Below are positions 1 through 7,385 of a DNA stretch of 32,014 nt, piece by piece. The position numbers and the translations under genes are program-made. The stretch is from JBHHYU01 sp046757725 (GTDB taxonomy: Bacteria > Desulfobacterota > Binatia > UBA9968): the NCBI GenBank assembly GCA_046757725.1, contig JBHHYU010000028.1, positions 1 to 32,014 of the forward strand. The letters are read 5' to 3'. Below the pieces are notes generated by a model. The model was not told where the DNA came from. It worked only from the letters and a program-made list of their open reading frames with translations, and ran no database searches. Every line of letters begins with the position of its first letter. Position 1 is the stretch's first letter.

Positions 1-56
1 TTTAAACCTGACCCCAAACAAACCTGAATAACCCATACCGCAGACGGTGGCGATAG

Positions 57-1406
57 TTAGGCGGTGATTATCCCTGTGGCGTCGGGGGCAGGTGGAAGCT
101 CAGGGCGTCGAGGCTGAATTATAAAACCCATTCCGGACGCCACCAAGGTCATCATTCCGCCGATCAGGAAGGCCAACTGATAATCGCCATAGTATGCGAA
201 GATGGCGCCGGCCCCGATCGCGGAAAGGGCACTACCAGTCTGGTGAGAGAGAAAGATCCAACCATAGATTCGACCGATGGCTTGCTTGCCGAAGGTGTCT
301 CCCGTTAGCGTAATGACCGGAGGAACAGTAGCAAACCAATCCAAACCATAAATCAAAGCAAAAACGAAGAGACCCCGAGAGTCCTCAACATACGGCAGAA
401 TAAAAAGCGCAACGCCCCGCAAAGCAAAGACAAACGAGAGAATCTTACGAGGATCAATACGATCGCTTAGATACCCCGACATTAACGTTCCGACAAAGTT
501 CATACCGCCCATGACACCCACCGCTGCTGCGGCTGTCATCTCAGGAATTCCCCTGTCGATCGCATAAGGAATCAGGTGGGTGCCGATAAGGCCACTCGAG
601 GTGCCCCCGCAAACAAAATAACTTCCGCAGAGGAGCCAGAAGTTGGATTTCTTGAAAGCCTTGCGGAGTGAGATGTCAGCGCCCCCATCGTTGGCCGGCG
701 CTTTATGGCTCCCGGTACCGGCCTCCCGCTCTCTTTCGCTCCCAGGCGAAAGAGTCTTTTTTTCTGAACCCAAAGCCTCAAGGCCTACCTCTAATGGGTC
801 ATCACGCATCCACAGTCCAATAAGTAGCATGAGGCTAACGGTGACTATGACAAGGAGCACTAAACTCGAGCGCCAGCCGGCCATTACGATCAGAGACATC
901 AGGAGAGGTAGAAAGATAAGCTGGCCCGTAGAGCTGGCGCTGTTCAAAATGCCCAGAGCCAGGCCACGGCGAGCGACGAACCAGCGGTGAACAACCGTTG
1001 CTGCCAGGACGGAAGCTGTGCCTCCCGCCCCCAGACCAACGACGATTCCCCAGAGCAAGACAAAATGCCAGAGCTCCTGCATAAAGGTTGTCCCAGTGAC
1101 GCCAATGACCAGCAGACTTAAAGCTCCAAGTATCACGCGGCGTGGCCCAAAGCGGTCAAGTAACCAGCCACTCACGGGGGCAGCCGCACCGTACAGTAAG
1201 AGGGTAATGCCAGCTGCCGAGGCGATGGCCGCACGGCTCCAGCCGAACTCGGCCTGCAGTGGATAGATCAGGACGGTCAGCGCGGAGCGCACCCCCGCAC
1301 CGTTCAAACTAACCGCAAACGTTAGAGCCACCACTACCCAGCCGTAAAAAAACGGTACTGCCAGCGGCAAGCTTGTCCGCCCGTCTATTTTATGGCCTGA
1401 CTCCAT
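57..1406 (-). CDS. MFS transporter, probable monocarboxylate/organic anion carrier
   Basis: A 449-residue protein with about twelve hydrophobic segments in two halves separated by a charged central loop around residues 205-245, the usual layout of the major facilitator superfamily. The segment FYGWVVVALTF at the N-terminus and the inter-helix motif WLLDRFGPRR after helix 2 (the family's G-X-L-X-D-R-X-G-R-R signature) support the family call. The YGW start of helix 1 is typical of the oxalate/formate and monocarboxylate branch, so an organic anion substrate is likely; this is inference. The ATG is preceded by a short AAGG. It stands alone, ends 56 bases from the window edge, and is divergent from the hydrolase gene downstream on the plus strand. 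I see no truncation or missing segment. Confidence 0.88.
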   Translation of the reverse strand: MESGHKIDGRTSLPLAVPFFYGWVVVALTFAVSLNGAGVRSALTVLIYPLQAEFGWSRAAIASAAGITLLLYGAAAPVSGWLLDRFGPRRVILGALSLLVIGVTGTTFMQELWHFVLLWGIVVGLGAGGTASVLAATVVHRWFVARRGLALGILNSASSTGQLIFLPLLMSLIVMAGWRSSLVLLVIVTVSLMLLIGLWMRDDPLEVGLEALGSEKKTLSPGSEREREAGTGSHKAPANDGGADISLRKAFKKSNFWLLCGSYFVCGGTSSGLIGTHLIPYAIDRGIPEMTAAAAVGVMGGMNFVGTLMSGYLSDRIDPRKILSFVFALRGVALFILPYVEDSRGLFVFALIYGLDWFATVPPVITLTGDTFGKQAIGRIYGWIFLSHQTGSALSAIGAGAIFAYYGDYQLAFLIGGMMTLVASGMGFIIQPRRPELPPAPDATGIITA

Positions 1407-1796
1407 TGCCTTTTTGCTTAGTCGTCAGAATAGCGTCTTGTTGTCCCGCTGTAGATCTAGTCGAGGGTAAACGAGAGACTTTAGAAAAGTTCTTCTTTTG
1501 TGTAAGGGATAGTTAGCCGGCTGTCAAGCAGTGGCTGACCAAGTTAAAGGATTGATGGACACGCCCGCACCCTGAAAGTTGCCCACCGCTGGCACCACCG
1601 ACCTATTAGGCTTTGATCCGCTTCACCGCCGCCGGCAAAGGCTCGTCCTAGCCTTAAATTAAAAAGGACCGTCGAGTCCGTATCGACGACGCAGTGAAGA
1701 AACGCGGTTGCAGAAACTCCCAACTTCTTCTCTGGACTTATCCCTTGTTTTCCGCTATATCACGCACATTGTTATTAAGAAAAGGAGGACGTTCAC
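1407..1796. other. intergenic region between divergent MFS and hydrolase genes
   Basis: 390 bases with no convincing reading frame on either strand. The notable contents are a small hairpin with arms CGTCGA (1670-1675) and TCGACG (1683-1688) and, close to the hydrolase start, a weak sigma70-like promoter (listed separately) and a strong ribosome binding site AAGGAGG nine bases before the ATG at 1797. Both flanking genes read outward, so their promoters must lie here. I see nothing else. Confidence 0.6.
1733..1761 (+). promoter_or_regulatory. candidate sigma70 promoter of the dienelactone hydrolase gene
   Basis: TGGACT (1733-1738) and TATATC (1756-1761) are separated by 17 bases; each matches four of six consensus positions. 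A start point just downstream would leave a leader of about 30 bases containing the AAGGAGG site. Position and spacing are right but the hexamers are weak. Confidence 0.33.
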
Positions 1797-2534
1797 ATGG
1801 CAGAAGCAATACCGTATATTGTTGCACCGGATGACCCGGGTTTGACCTCGGCGATGGTAGAATATCCGGGGGGTGCGGGCAATATCAAAGGATACCTCTC
1901 CCGCCCCAAGGATGGCGGAAAACTTGGATCCGTAATCGTAATTCATGAGAACAAGGGGCTAGTAGAGCATATCAAGGATGTTGCTCGCAGGCTTGCTAAG
2001 GAGGGGTTTGCAGCCCTGGCGGTGGATCTCCTCTCCCGTCAGGGGGGTACGGAACAATACAAAACCGAACAGGACGCGATTGCCGCGATCAAAAACGTCA
2101 CCCAGGATATTGCGGTAGAGGACCTACGCGGTACGGTCGCGTATTTAAACAAGCAAGACTTCTTTAATGGACGAATCGGCGTGGTCGGGTTTTGTTGGGG
2201 TGGCGGTCAATCGCTCAATTTTGCCACTAAGTGTAAGGAACTCAATGCTGCAATCGTCTTTTACGGGAGAAATCCCAGTCCTCTGGACCAAGTTCAGAAC
2301 ATCCCGTGTCCCTTGCTGGGTAACTATGGCGGGGATGATCCCAATATCATGCCGGGAGTAGAACCGCTGAAGGAAGCCTTGACGAAGTTCGGGAAGATCT
2401 TTGACATCAAGGTTTACCCGGGGGCTAAGCATGCCTTTAACAACAACACCAATGCCGATCGCTATAATCCGGAAGCGGCAAAGGGCGCATGGGAAAGAAC
2501 AGTCAGTTTTTACAAGAAAAACTTAGCTGCCTAG
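1797..2534 (+). CDS. dienelactone hydrolase family protein
   Basis: A 245-residue alpha/beta hydrolase of the dienelactone hydrolase family, matching the usual length. The nucleophile elbow GFCWGGG carries Cys133 where serine hydrolases have Ser; the other triad members are probably Asp180 or Asp181 in GGDDPNI and His212 in GAKHAF. HENKGL (residues 50-55) carries the conserved Glu that primes the Cys in characterised members. The family hydrolyses lactones such as dienelactone in chlorocatechol breakdown, but many chromosomal members have unknown substrates, so no specific reaction is claimed. There is no signal peptide, so it should be cytoplasmic. The start is well supported by AAGGAGG upstream. 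It is the only plus-strand gene in the first 16 kb, and it converges on the next gene across an inverted repeat. Confidence 0.92.
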   Translation: MAEAIPYIVAPDDPGLTSAMVEYPGGAGNIKGYLSRPKDGGKLGSVIVIHENKGLVEHIKDVARRLAKEGFAALAVDLLSRQGGTEQYKTEQDAIAAIKNVTQDIAVEDLRGTVAYLNKQDFFNGRIGVVGFCWGGGQSLNFATKCKELNAAIVFYGRNPSPLDQVQNIPCPLLGNYGGDDPNIMPGVEPLKEALTKFGKIFDIKVYPGAKHAFNNNTNADRYNPEAAKGAWERTVSFYKKNLAA

Positions 2535-2549
2535 GAAAGAAAAACACAC

Positions 2550-2601
2550 GCCTGTGGCATCGGGCTTCGTCAAATACTATCAAGCGTCCTATGCCACAGG
2601 C
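2550..2601. terminator. inverted repeat between convergent genes
   Basis: A perfect 11-base inverted repeat, GCCTGTGGCAT (2550-2560) against ATGCCACAGGC (2591-2601), encloses a 30-base loop whose inner bases (GCTT near 2564, AAGC near 2582) can extend the stem. It starts 15 bases after the hydrolase stop and touches the stop codon of the minus-strand gene, so it could end both transcripts. There is no T-run on either side, so intrinsic termination is uncertain; it may instead protect mRNA 3' ends. Confidence 0.5.
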
Positions 2602-2933
2602 TAGTCGTCCGGTAACGACAACTCCGGCCTCTCTCCGACAGCCATTTGGGCCACATGCGGGGTGATAAAGTAAGGACCGTCGGTGGTATTTTCCCAGATC
2701 TGGCGAGTCAGTTCCGTATTGCCGCCTGATAAGACAAATGAAAGCACCCCTTCAGTGAGTCCCAAAATGAATGTGGTGCTCTTAACCGGCACAAAGATCC
2801 AGTTGCCTGCCGTGAGACCAACGCCGATACCGGCATTTTCCTCGAGGTCGTTTGCGTAAAGCGGATGTGAAAATAGTAAAGCTATCACGATGAGTGTGAT
2901 GCCAAGCGAGCTGGTTTTCATCCAACTGGACAT
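2601..2933 (-). CDS. small exported protein of unknown function
   Basis: A 110-residue protein with a typical signal peptide: a positive start, a hydrophobic core at roughly residues 8-22 and a likely cleavage site after SHPLYA (about residue 27). The mature part has two hydrophobic stretches rich in Gly and Val (NAGIGVGLTAGNWIFVPV and the next segment) and then GGNTELTRQIWENTTDGPYF with a following TP. I recall similar small exported proteins with a GGN-x-E...W...G-x-Y-x-x-TP pattern in environmental proteobacterial genomes, but know no function for them. The start is well supported: AGGAGG lies six bases before the ATG and overlaps the stop codon of the gene before it, so the two are probably translationally coupled. 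Location should be periplasm or membrane. Confidence 0.72.
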   Translation of the reverse strand: MSSWMKTSSLGITLIVIALLFSHPLYANDLEENAGIGVGLTAGNWIFVPVKSTTFILGLTEGVLSFVLSGGNTELTRQIWENTTDGPYFITPHVAQMAVGERPELSLPDD

Positions 2934-2943
2934 AAGCCGCCTC

Positions 2944-3231
2944 CTAGCCTTTCAAAGAGAAAATACTGGATCGTAGCCTGTTGACGCCACGGGAAGGATT
3001 CCAATAACGCCGGATGCCGAAATAGTGACAGCACCCCTCACTGTCCATGTCGTTGTTAAAAACTCGTAGCTGCCCATCCTGAAACCGGATCCGTACCAAG
3101 CAGGTCCCTCCCGGTACTACGGAAGTCATGACCTCCATCACGACACCGATACCCCAGTGCTGATAACCATTGTGGCAAACCTCGTCACCGACACGCAGAA
3201 AGAGTCTTTTTCTCTCAACCTCTCTTATCAT
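2944..3231 (-). CDS. small beta-rich conserved hypothetical protein
   Basis: A 95-residue protein with no signal peptide. The central part begins LRVGDEVCHNGYQHWGIG and continues with alternating hydrophobic strands, then RIRFQDGQLRVFNNDMD and a Cys pair (SEGCCHYFGI). A start of the form VGD-x-V-x-H...WG-x-G-V is typical of small barrel folds (SH3/Tudor-like, as in the DUF3553 and CarD-N types), so a nucleic-acid or protein-binding barrel is a reasonable guess; I cannot assign a family firmly. It sits 10 bases upstream of the exported protein gene on the same strand and its stop codon forms part of that gene's ribosome binding site, so the pair is co-expressed. Confidence 0.65.
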   Translation of the reverse strand: MIREVERKRLFLRVGDEVCHNGYQHWGIGVVMEVMTSVVPGGTCLVRIRFQDGQLRVFNNDMDSEGCCHYFGIRRYWNPSRGVNRLRSSIFSLKG

Positions 3232-3288
3232 TTTTACCCAAGGTTCTTGAGCGATTTTCTTCGACCATAACAGGCTTTGTGGTACAGA

Positions 3289-4158
3289 TCAACGATTTAA
3301 AAACTGCACTACGGCCTTAGCTAGCCCCTCCGGGTTATCGTGGTGCACCATGTGACCGGCATCTTTAACTTCTACCAAGGTACGATCAGTCAAAGCCTCA
3401 AGCCGCTTGTCCAAATCAGGTCGGGCCGCCTGCCGGCTATCCTTTCCCCGGATGAGGAGAACCGGGCATTCAATACAGCGAAGAAATTCCACAGCCTGAC
3501 CGGTATAGAAGGGTTGCGGGGCGATTGTTCGATGAAGGGGATCAAACTTCCATGCCCACTTTCCGTTGTCAGTTCGTTTCATCCCCCACTGCGCCAGATG
3601 ACGCGCCGACTCCCAACTCAGGTTGGGATCTTTTCGACGCAGTCGTTGAGCTGCCTGCTCGGGAGTCGAATACACCGTGGACCTTCTTTTTCTCAATGCC
3701 TTGACGTCTAAAATCCACTTTTCCATTCGTAGAGGAGCTTCGGAGAAACTCAGACCTTGCGGACCTATTCCCTCCACTAAAATCAGTCTCCTCACGCGCT
3801 TTGGAAAAGTCCCCGCGTAGAGGAAGGAGATGGTCCCACCCATGGAGTGCCCCATGAGAGTAACGGAATCGCACCCAAGGACATGAATGAGGGCATCCAG
3901 ATCCAATACGTAGTCCGAAAAATGGTAATATCCCCCCGCACCAATCCATCCGCTGTCCCCATGTCCACGGCAATCCGGTGCAACGATCCAGCCAGGCTTT
4001 TGAGATCTCTTTTTTACGGAAGCGACGAAAGGTTCCCAGCTGCGCGCATGATCCAAAAAACCATGAACCAGAACCATCGGCTCCCTTTCGCGATTTCCCC
4101 ATTCCAAATAGTGGAGTTCTAAGCCGCGAACATCGATGTTGTGATCGGTAGGGACCAT
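3289..4158 (-). CDS. alpha/beta hydrolase
   Basis: A 289-residue alpha/beta hydrolase-fold protein with all landmarks: the oxyanion-hole stretch VHGFLDH (residues 31-37), DCRGHGDSG (62-70), nucleophile elbow GHSMGG with Ser105, the acid in LLIRGKDS (Asp240) and the base in DAGHMVHHD (His269). A cap insertion lies between about 135 and 225. No signal peptide, hence cytoplasmic. The subfamily resembles haloalkane dehalogenase/esterase/C-C hydrolase-like proteins; the substrate is not readable. Its ATG lies five bases after the stop of the JAMM peptidase gene, so the two form an operon, although no strong ribosome binding site is visible and coupling through the upstream stop is likely. Confidence 0.9.
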   Translation of the reverse strand: MVPTDHNIDVRGLELHYLEWGNREREPMVLVHGFLDHARSWEPFVASVKKRSQKPGWIVAPDCRGHGDSGWIGAGGYYHFSDYVLDLDALIHVLGCDSVTLMGHSMGGTISFLYAGTFPKRVRRLILVEGIGPQGLSFSEAPLRMEKWILDVKALRKRRSTVYSTPEQAAQRLRRKDPNLSWESARHLAQWGMKRTDNGKWAWKFDPLHRTIAPQPFYTGQAVEFLRCIECPVLLIRGKDSRQAARPDLDKRLEALTDRTLVEVKDAGHMVHHDNPEGLAKAVVQFLNR

Positions 4159-4163
4159 CCCGT

Positions 4164-4625
4164 CTAGACTTTCATGAGAGTGATCTCGACAAAATCCTTT
4201 GTTGCCTGGTTCCAGGCATAAGCGGCGATCCGTCTTACTATCCGGTCATAAATGGAGACGACGATCTGCACGCTTTCGGAAAACGTCGGCTCTCCAAATG
4301 GGGTCGCAAAGGCTTTGTCCTCTTGAGAGAAGTAGGCCTCGTGGTCAGGATGGGAGTGGTAAAAGGCTTTAATTTTGGCCCCGGTAGTCTCGGCTTCATG
4401 GATGATAGATTCCAGTTCTTTTAGGTCCATGGTATATGCAATGGTCGCATCGCGTGGGTAGGTTTCTGGATCAATAGTATGGAGTTGGTTTTGTATGTTT
4501 CTCAGACATCGTACGTCATCAATTTCTCCATCAAACAGGACAATCCCACAGCACTCTTCCGGAAAGCTCTCCACTGCGTGATGAGAAATCTCTTCCCAAG
4601 CTTTTTCTGTGAGCGTCAGTGTCAT
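4164..4625 (-). CDS. JAMM/MPN metallopeptidase, M67 family
   Basis: A 153-residue single-domain protein with the full JAMM zinc site: Glu24 in PEECCG, then HSHPDHEAYFSQED, in which His90, His92 and Asp103 are the zinc ligands and Ser100 is the conserved serine (pattern H-S-H-x7-S-x-x-D). Bacterial stand-alone members remove C-terminal extensions from ubiquitin-like sulfur carriers (the ThiS/MoaD type, as with Mec+ near CysO) or act as isopeptidases. No sulfur-carrier gene is visible here, so the partner is unknown. It is the first gene of a two-gene operon with the hydrolase. The ATG follows GAGG at close spacing, and a good promoter lies 40 bases upstream. Confidence 0.9.
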   Translation of the reverse strand: MTLTLTEKAWEEISHHAVESFPEECCGIVLFDGEIDDVRCLRNIQNQLHTIDPETYPRDATIAYTMDLKELESIIHEAETTGAKIKAFYHSHPDHEAYFSQEDKAFATPFGEPTFSESVQIVVSIYDRIVRRIAAYAWNQATKDFVEITLMKV

Positions 4626-4663
4626 CGGCCTCGCTAGAATCTGGAAGTTTTTAACCTGTTTTT

Positions 4664-4692
4664 ATTATCACAGGCTGACGTCCTTTTGCCAC
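4664..4692 (-). promoter_or_regulatory. candidate extended -10 promoter of the JAMM peptidase/hydrolase operon
   Basis: Read on the minus strand, GTGGCA (4692-4687) and GATAAT (4669-4664) are separated by 17 bases, and TG sits one base before the -10 hexamer. The -10 matches five of six positions. The start point would fall about 30 bases before the ATG at 4625. Confidence 0.45.
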
Positions 4693-4803
4693 GGGTCTAT
4701 GTATTTCTCGACGCTTCACGGCAAGGCTTATCTGTCTATGGGTCCTGGCTGGTGTACCGTGAAACGACCCGATTCAATGTCTTTGGACTCGTTCGTTTTC
4801 CGC

Positions 4804-5790
4804 TTAAGGATCCGACCTCGCAGAGCCAGGCGGTTCTGATCTCCGCTCCCTCCCCCGCACTAATCGGGTCATCACTTCGTTGAAAGGGGTTGGGAATTTG
4901 AGCTCCTCGCCGTATCTCCAAAGCTGCCCATTCAAAGCATTGATTTCGGTGGGTCGTCCACGTTCCAGATCTTGGAGCATAGAGCTTTTATGATCGTACG
5001 TCGCCGGCAATAGTTTGCCATAGAAGTGAGCTCTGTATTCATCTGCCGAGTTCCACAGGAGCTTTATCCCCTTTTTACCAGCCACTTCGAAGGCTTCATA
5101 GATTATCCGATCCATGATCAATCTAAGCCCGGGCTGTTCACCCAGGGCACCGTAGTGGACCTGGAGCAGTGCCGCCAGCGCATTGAGTGGGGCATTGTAA
5201 AAGACTTTAGCCCAGATATGGGAGAGCAGCTGATCTGTCGCTTCACAGGGAATACCAGCTCGGTTAAACATAGCCACCAGCAGACGACCCCTTCCCATAG
5301 AGCCGGGGAAGGTTGAGTCGAGAGGGCCGATGACAATCGGAGCAGCCTGAACCGTGACGGTAACCTTTCCCGGTTCCGGGATTCTCGCTCCCACAAGGAG
5401 TTTTGCCCCTAAAACTCTTACTGCACTCCATGTCTCCGCGAGAGTTTCAATGTTGCCTAGCCCGTTTTGCAGAGAAATGGAGAGCCCTTCGGGTTTTAAG
5501 TGTTTTGCAACTGCTTGGACTACCGTTTTCGTGTCATAGGCCTTTACCGCGACCAGGATGAGGTCATACAGTTCTGAAAGATTACTGACTCGGGTTACAA
5601 GTTTGAAACCCTCGGCGAAGTGGCGGCCCCAGATACCGTCCAGTCGAAGTCCCTTGGACCGGATCGCATCCAAGTGCCAATCCCGCCCGAGCAGTGTAAT
5701 GTCGTGACCGGCCTTTCTGAGTAAACCACCGAAAACCGAGCCGATAGCCCCGCATCCGGCGACGAGAATTTTTCCCTTCGAAGGTTCCAT
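4804..5790 (-). CDS. panE: 2-dehydropantoate 2-reductase family protein (ketopantoate reductase-like)
   Basis: A 328-residue NADP-dependent dehydrogenase. The N-terminal Rossmann motif GCGAIG (residues 12-17) binds the cofactor. The C-terminal helical domain carries WAKVFYNAPLNAL with catalytic Lys195 and the two family Asn residues (199, 203), and SSMLQDLERGRPTEI (269-283), the conserved substrate-binding segment. The family reduces ketopantoate to pantoate for coenzyme A synthesis. Paralogues with other keto-acid substrates are common, so the symbol is provisional. No other pantothenate gene is nearby. It is read alone, with no clear ribosome binding site at the ATG, and is separated by 178 bases from the JAMM peptidase gene downstream. 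Confidence 0.85.
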   Translation of the reverse strand: MEPSKGKILVAGCGAIGSVFGGLLRKAGHDITLLGRDWHLDAIRSKGLRLDGIWGRHFAEGFKLVTRVSNLSELYDLILVAVKAYDTKTVVQAVAKHLKPEGLSISLQNGLGNIETLAETWSAVRVLGAKLLVGARIPEPGKVTVTVQAAPIVIGPLDSTFPGSMGRGRLLVAMFNRAGIPCEATDQLLSHIWAKVFYNAPLNALAALLQVHYGALGEQPGLRLIMDRIIYEAFEVAGKKGIKLLWNSADEYRAHFYGKLLPATYDHKSSMLQDLERGRPTEINALNGQLWRYGEELKFPTPFNEVMTRLVRGRERRSEPPGSARSDP

Positions 5791-5872
5791 GATGAATGCT
5801 GAAATCAGACGCCTTAAAAAACAGATTTTAGCTTGGAACCCTGCTGGATGCTAGGGTAACTTATTTGAGATT

Positions 5873-6505
5873 CTACAGTAATCCTTGCTGTAGATGACGG
5901 TAGGTGGCGAGGACTTTCGTCGCATAGCCTATGGGGAGAGCTTCGTTCCGTTCGATTCTGGCTTGAACCTCAGTTGGCCCCCAGTTGTAAGCAGTGAGAG
6001 CAAGCCTTAAGTCACGGAAGCTATTTTTCAGGTGGTATAGATAGAAGACACCGAGTTTTATATTAAGAACTGGATCATCAAGACTCTTGATCCCCTCCCA
6101 TTTTCGGAGATTTACTTTCTCGGCCAACGCGTTGGCAACAAACGGGCGGATCTGCATGAAACCCCGTGCCCCCTTGCTGGAGACGACCGCACGACGGAAA
6201 CTACTTTCCACGCTGATGACTGCTAGGACCAATGCGGGATCGATAGAGTGTCTCTTGCTCTCTTTCAAGAGGGTTTCCGAGATGGCCCAGAGTGAGGCCT
6301 CTTCTAGGTCCACCCGACGGGATTTAAACACCGAATAAATCCTGAGCAATTCACCATCCCCGTTGCCCTCCACGACATTGATGCGCTCTTTCCAATGGCT
6401 ACTCCCTCCTCTCAAAGGATCAATCGGGTAGGACAGAAGAAAGAGAAGAGAAAGGATAGCCGCTAGGGTAGTCGAGGCAAGATATCTAGCGAATCGGCGA
6501 TACAT
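5873..6505 (-). CDS. lytic murein transglycosylase, SLT domain
   Basis: I start the gene at the ATG at 6505, giving 210 residues, because the frame upstream runs through a terminator-like hairpin. Residues 10-27 form a hydrophobic signal anchor. The SLT (goose-lysozyme-like) domain fills residues 86-205: DPALVLAVISVESSF with catalytic Glu100, GARGFMQI (112-119) and AYNWGP (172-177), all canonical. It cleaves the MurNAc-GlcNAc bond of peptidoglycan in the periplasm, forming 1,6-anhydro ends. It stands alone, and no strong ribosome binding site precedes the chosen start, so the exact N-terminus is uncertain. An upstream in-frame ATG at 6571 would add 22 residues unlike a signal peptide. Confidence 0.88.
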   Translation of the reverse strand: MYRRFARYLASTTLAAILSLLFLLSYPIDPLRGGSSHWKERINVVEGNGDGELLRIYSVFKSRRVDLEEASLWAISETLLKESKRHSIDPALVLAVISVESSFRRAVVSSKGARGFMQIRPFVANALAEKVNLRKWEGIKSLDDPVLNIKLGVFYLYHLKNSFRDLRLALTAYNWGPTEVQARIERNEALPIGYATKVLATYRHLQQGLL

Positions 6506-6526
6506 ATTTTTTATCTTTAGGCATAT

Positions 6527-6559
6527 AAAAAAATACCCCGGATTTAAATCTCTGGGGTA
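6527..6559 (-). terminator. rho-independent terminator-like hairpin before the transglycosylase gene
   Basis: On the minus strand TACCCC (6559-6554) pairs with GGGGTA (6539-6534) around a loop containing the palindrome GATTTAAATC, and is followed at once by seven T (6533-6527). It lies about 240 bases downstream of the tctB stop and 22 bases upstream of the transglycosylase start. It could end the uptake operon or act as a leader attenuator of the next gene. Confidence 0.6.
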
Positions 6560-6797
6560 ACGGGACAGCATCCTATTTTCCAGGATTCACCGAAGTCACT
6601 ATTCTTTATAACAGGCATACAAAGGCTTGTCAATCGACCTAACCTCTAGTAAATACAACCACAAAAATCCGCCTGAGGGAAACGGGGGAAGAATGGAAAA
6701 ATTGGCTGTACCGAAATTACTTCATGCTTCATTCCCCGCGTATGAGTCCGAACTTGCTGAAATGGCTACTTCCAAACAGAAACGCTATTCATAGGAT

Positions 6798-7385
6798 TCA
6801 AAAACCGAAGAACTTCTCGAGCACAAAACCAGGATACAGGCGAATCTCAAATAGACGAACGAATAAAAGATCAACAAAAAGCCAGGTCCCGGCACCGTAA
6901 AGAGCCGACTTGAACCAGCCCATCTGTGCTCGAAACCGAAGATAAAAGAGAATGTAAAATGGAATGGATACGAGAAACCCGAAGAGCAGAAGGCTGCCTA
7001 GTAACCCAGCAAGCCAGAGATAAGCCGTCATCTCCAACTGGAGCACCGTGTTGTCACCCCCCCTTGCTCCTCTCACCTGCCCCTCAACACTAAAGGGTTC
7101 TTCCCTTTTTACCTTGCGGAAAAGGCTTTCCAGACCGGGAAAACTGTCCAGAGCAAATTGAAAGGCCAGGCAAATCAGGGAGAAGATGGCGATTACCTGA
7201 GGAACGTATCGCGCCCTCGGCGGGTAGCCGGTGGAAAGCCAGAGGATGAGCGCTACGAACACAAATGCAGTTAACGTGAAGACGCTACCGGGTGTCAAAT
7301 GAAAACGGTGCTCAGTCGGTACTTTCAATGTTACATTTTCCCTGCCAACCGCCGATTTATCGGCCCCGCCGCCCCTCCCCTCCAT
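6798..7385 (-). CDS. tctB: tripartite tricarboxylate transporter, small membrane subunit TctB
   Basis: A 195-residue membrane protein with four predicted helices (TM1 around 32-52, TM2 61-80, TM3/TM4 in the last 70 residues), the layout of the TctB small subunit. It works with TctA in the inner membrane and the periplasmic TctC protein to import organic acids using an ion gradient. As given, the ATG lies 55 bases inside tctA; an in-frame TTG at 7328, just after the tctA stop and preceded by AGGGAAAA, would give a 176-residue protein that begins closer to TM1 and is a serious alternative. A charged insertion (VKREEPF...) separates the two helix pairs. Last gene of the uptake operon. Confidence 0.85.
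   Translation of the reverse strand: MEGRGGGADKSAVGRENVTLKVPTEHRFHLTPGSVFTLTAFVFVALILWLSTGYPPRARYVPQVIAIFSLICLAFQFALDSFPGLESLFRKVKREEPFSVEGQVRGARGGDNTVLQLEMTAYLWLAGLLGSLLLFGFLVSIPFYILFYLRFRAQMGWFKSALYGAGTWLFVDLLFVRLFEIRLYPGFVLEKFFGF

Noticed and set aside
1551..1700. Possible degraded gene in the MFS-hydrolase gap
   Set aside because: Short stretches read as protein-like (Pro/His-rich), but stops interrupt every frame and nothing resembles a known family.
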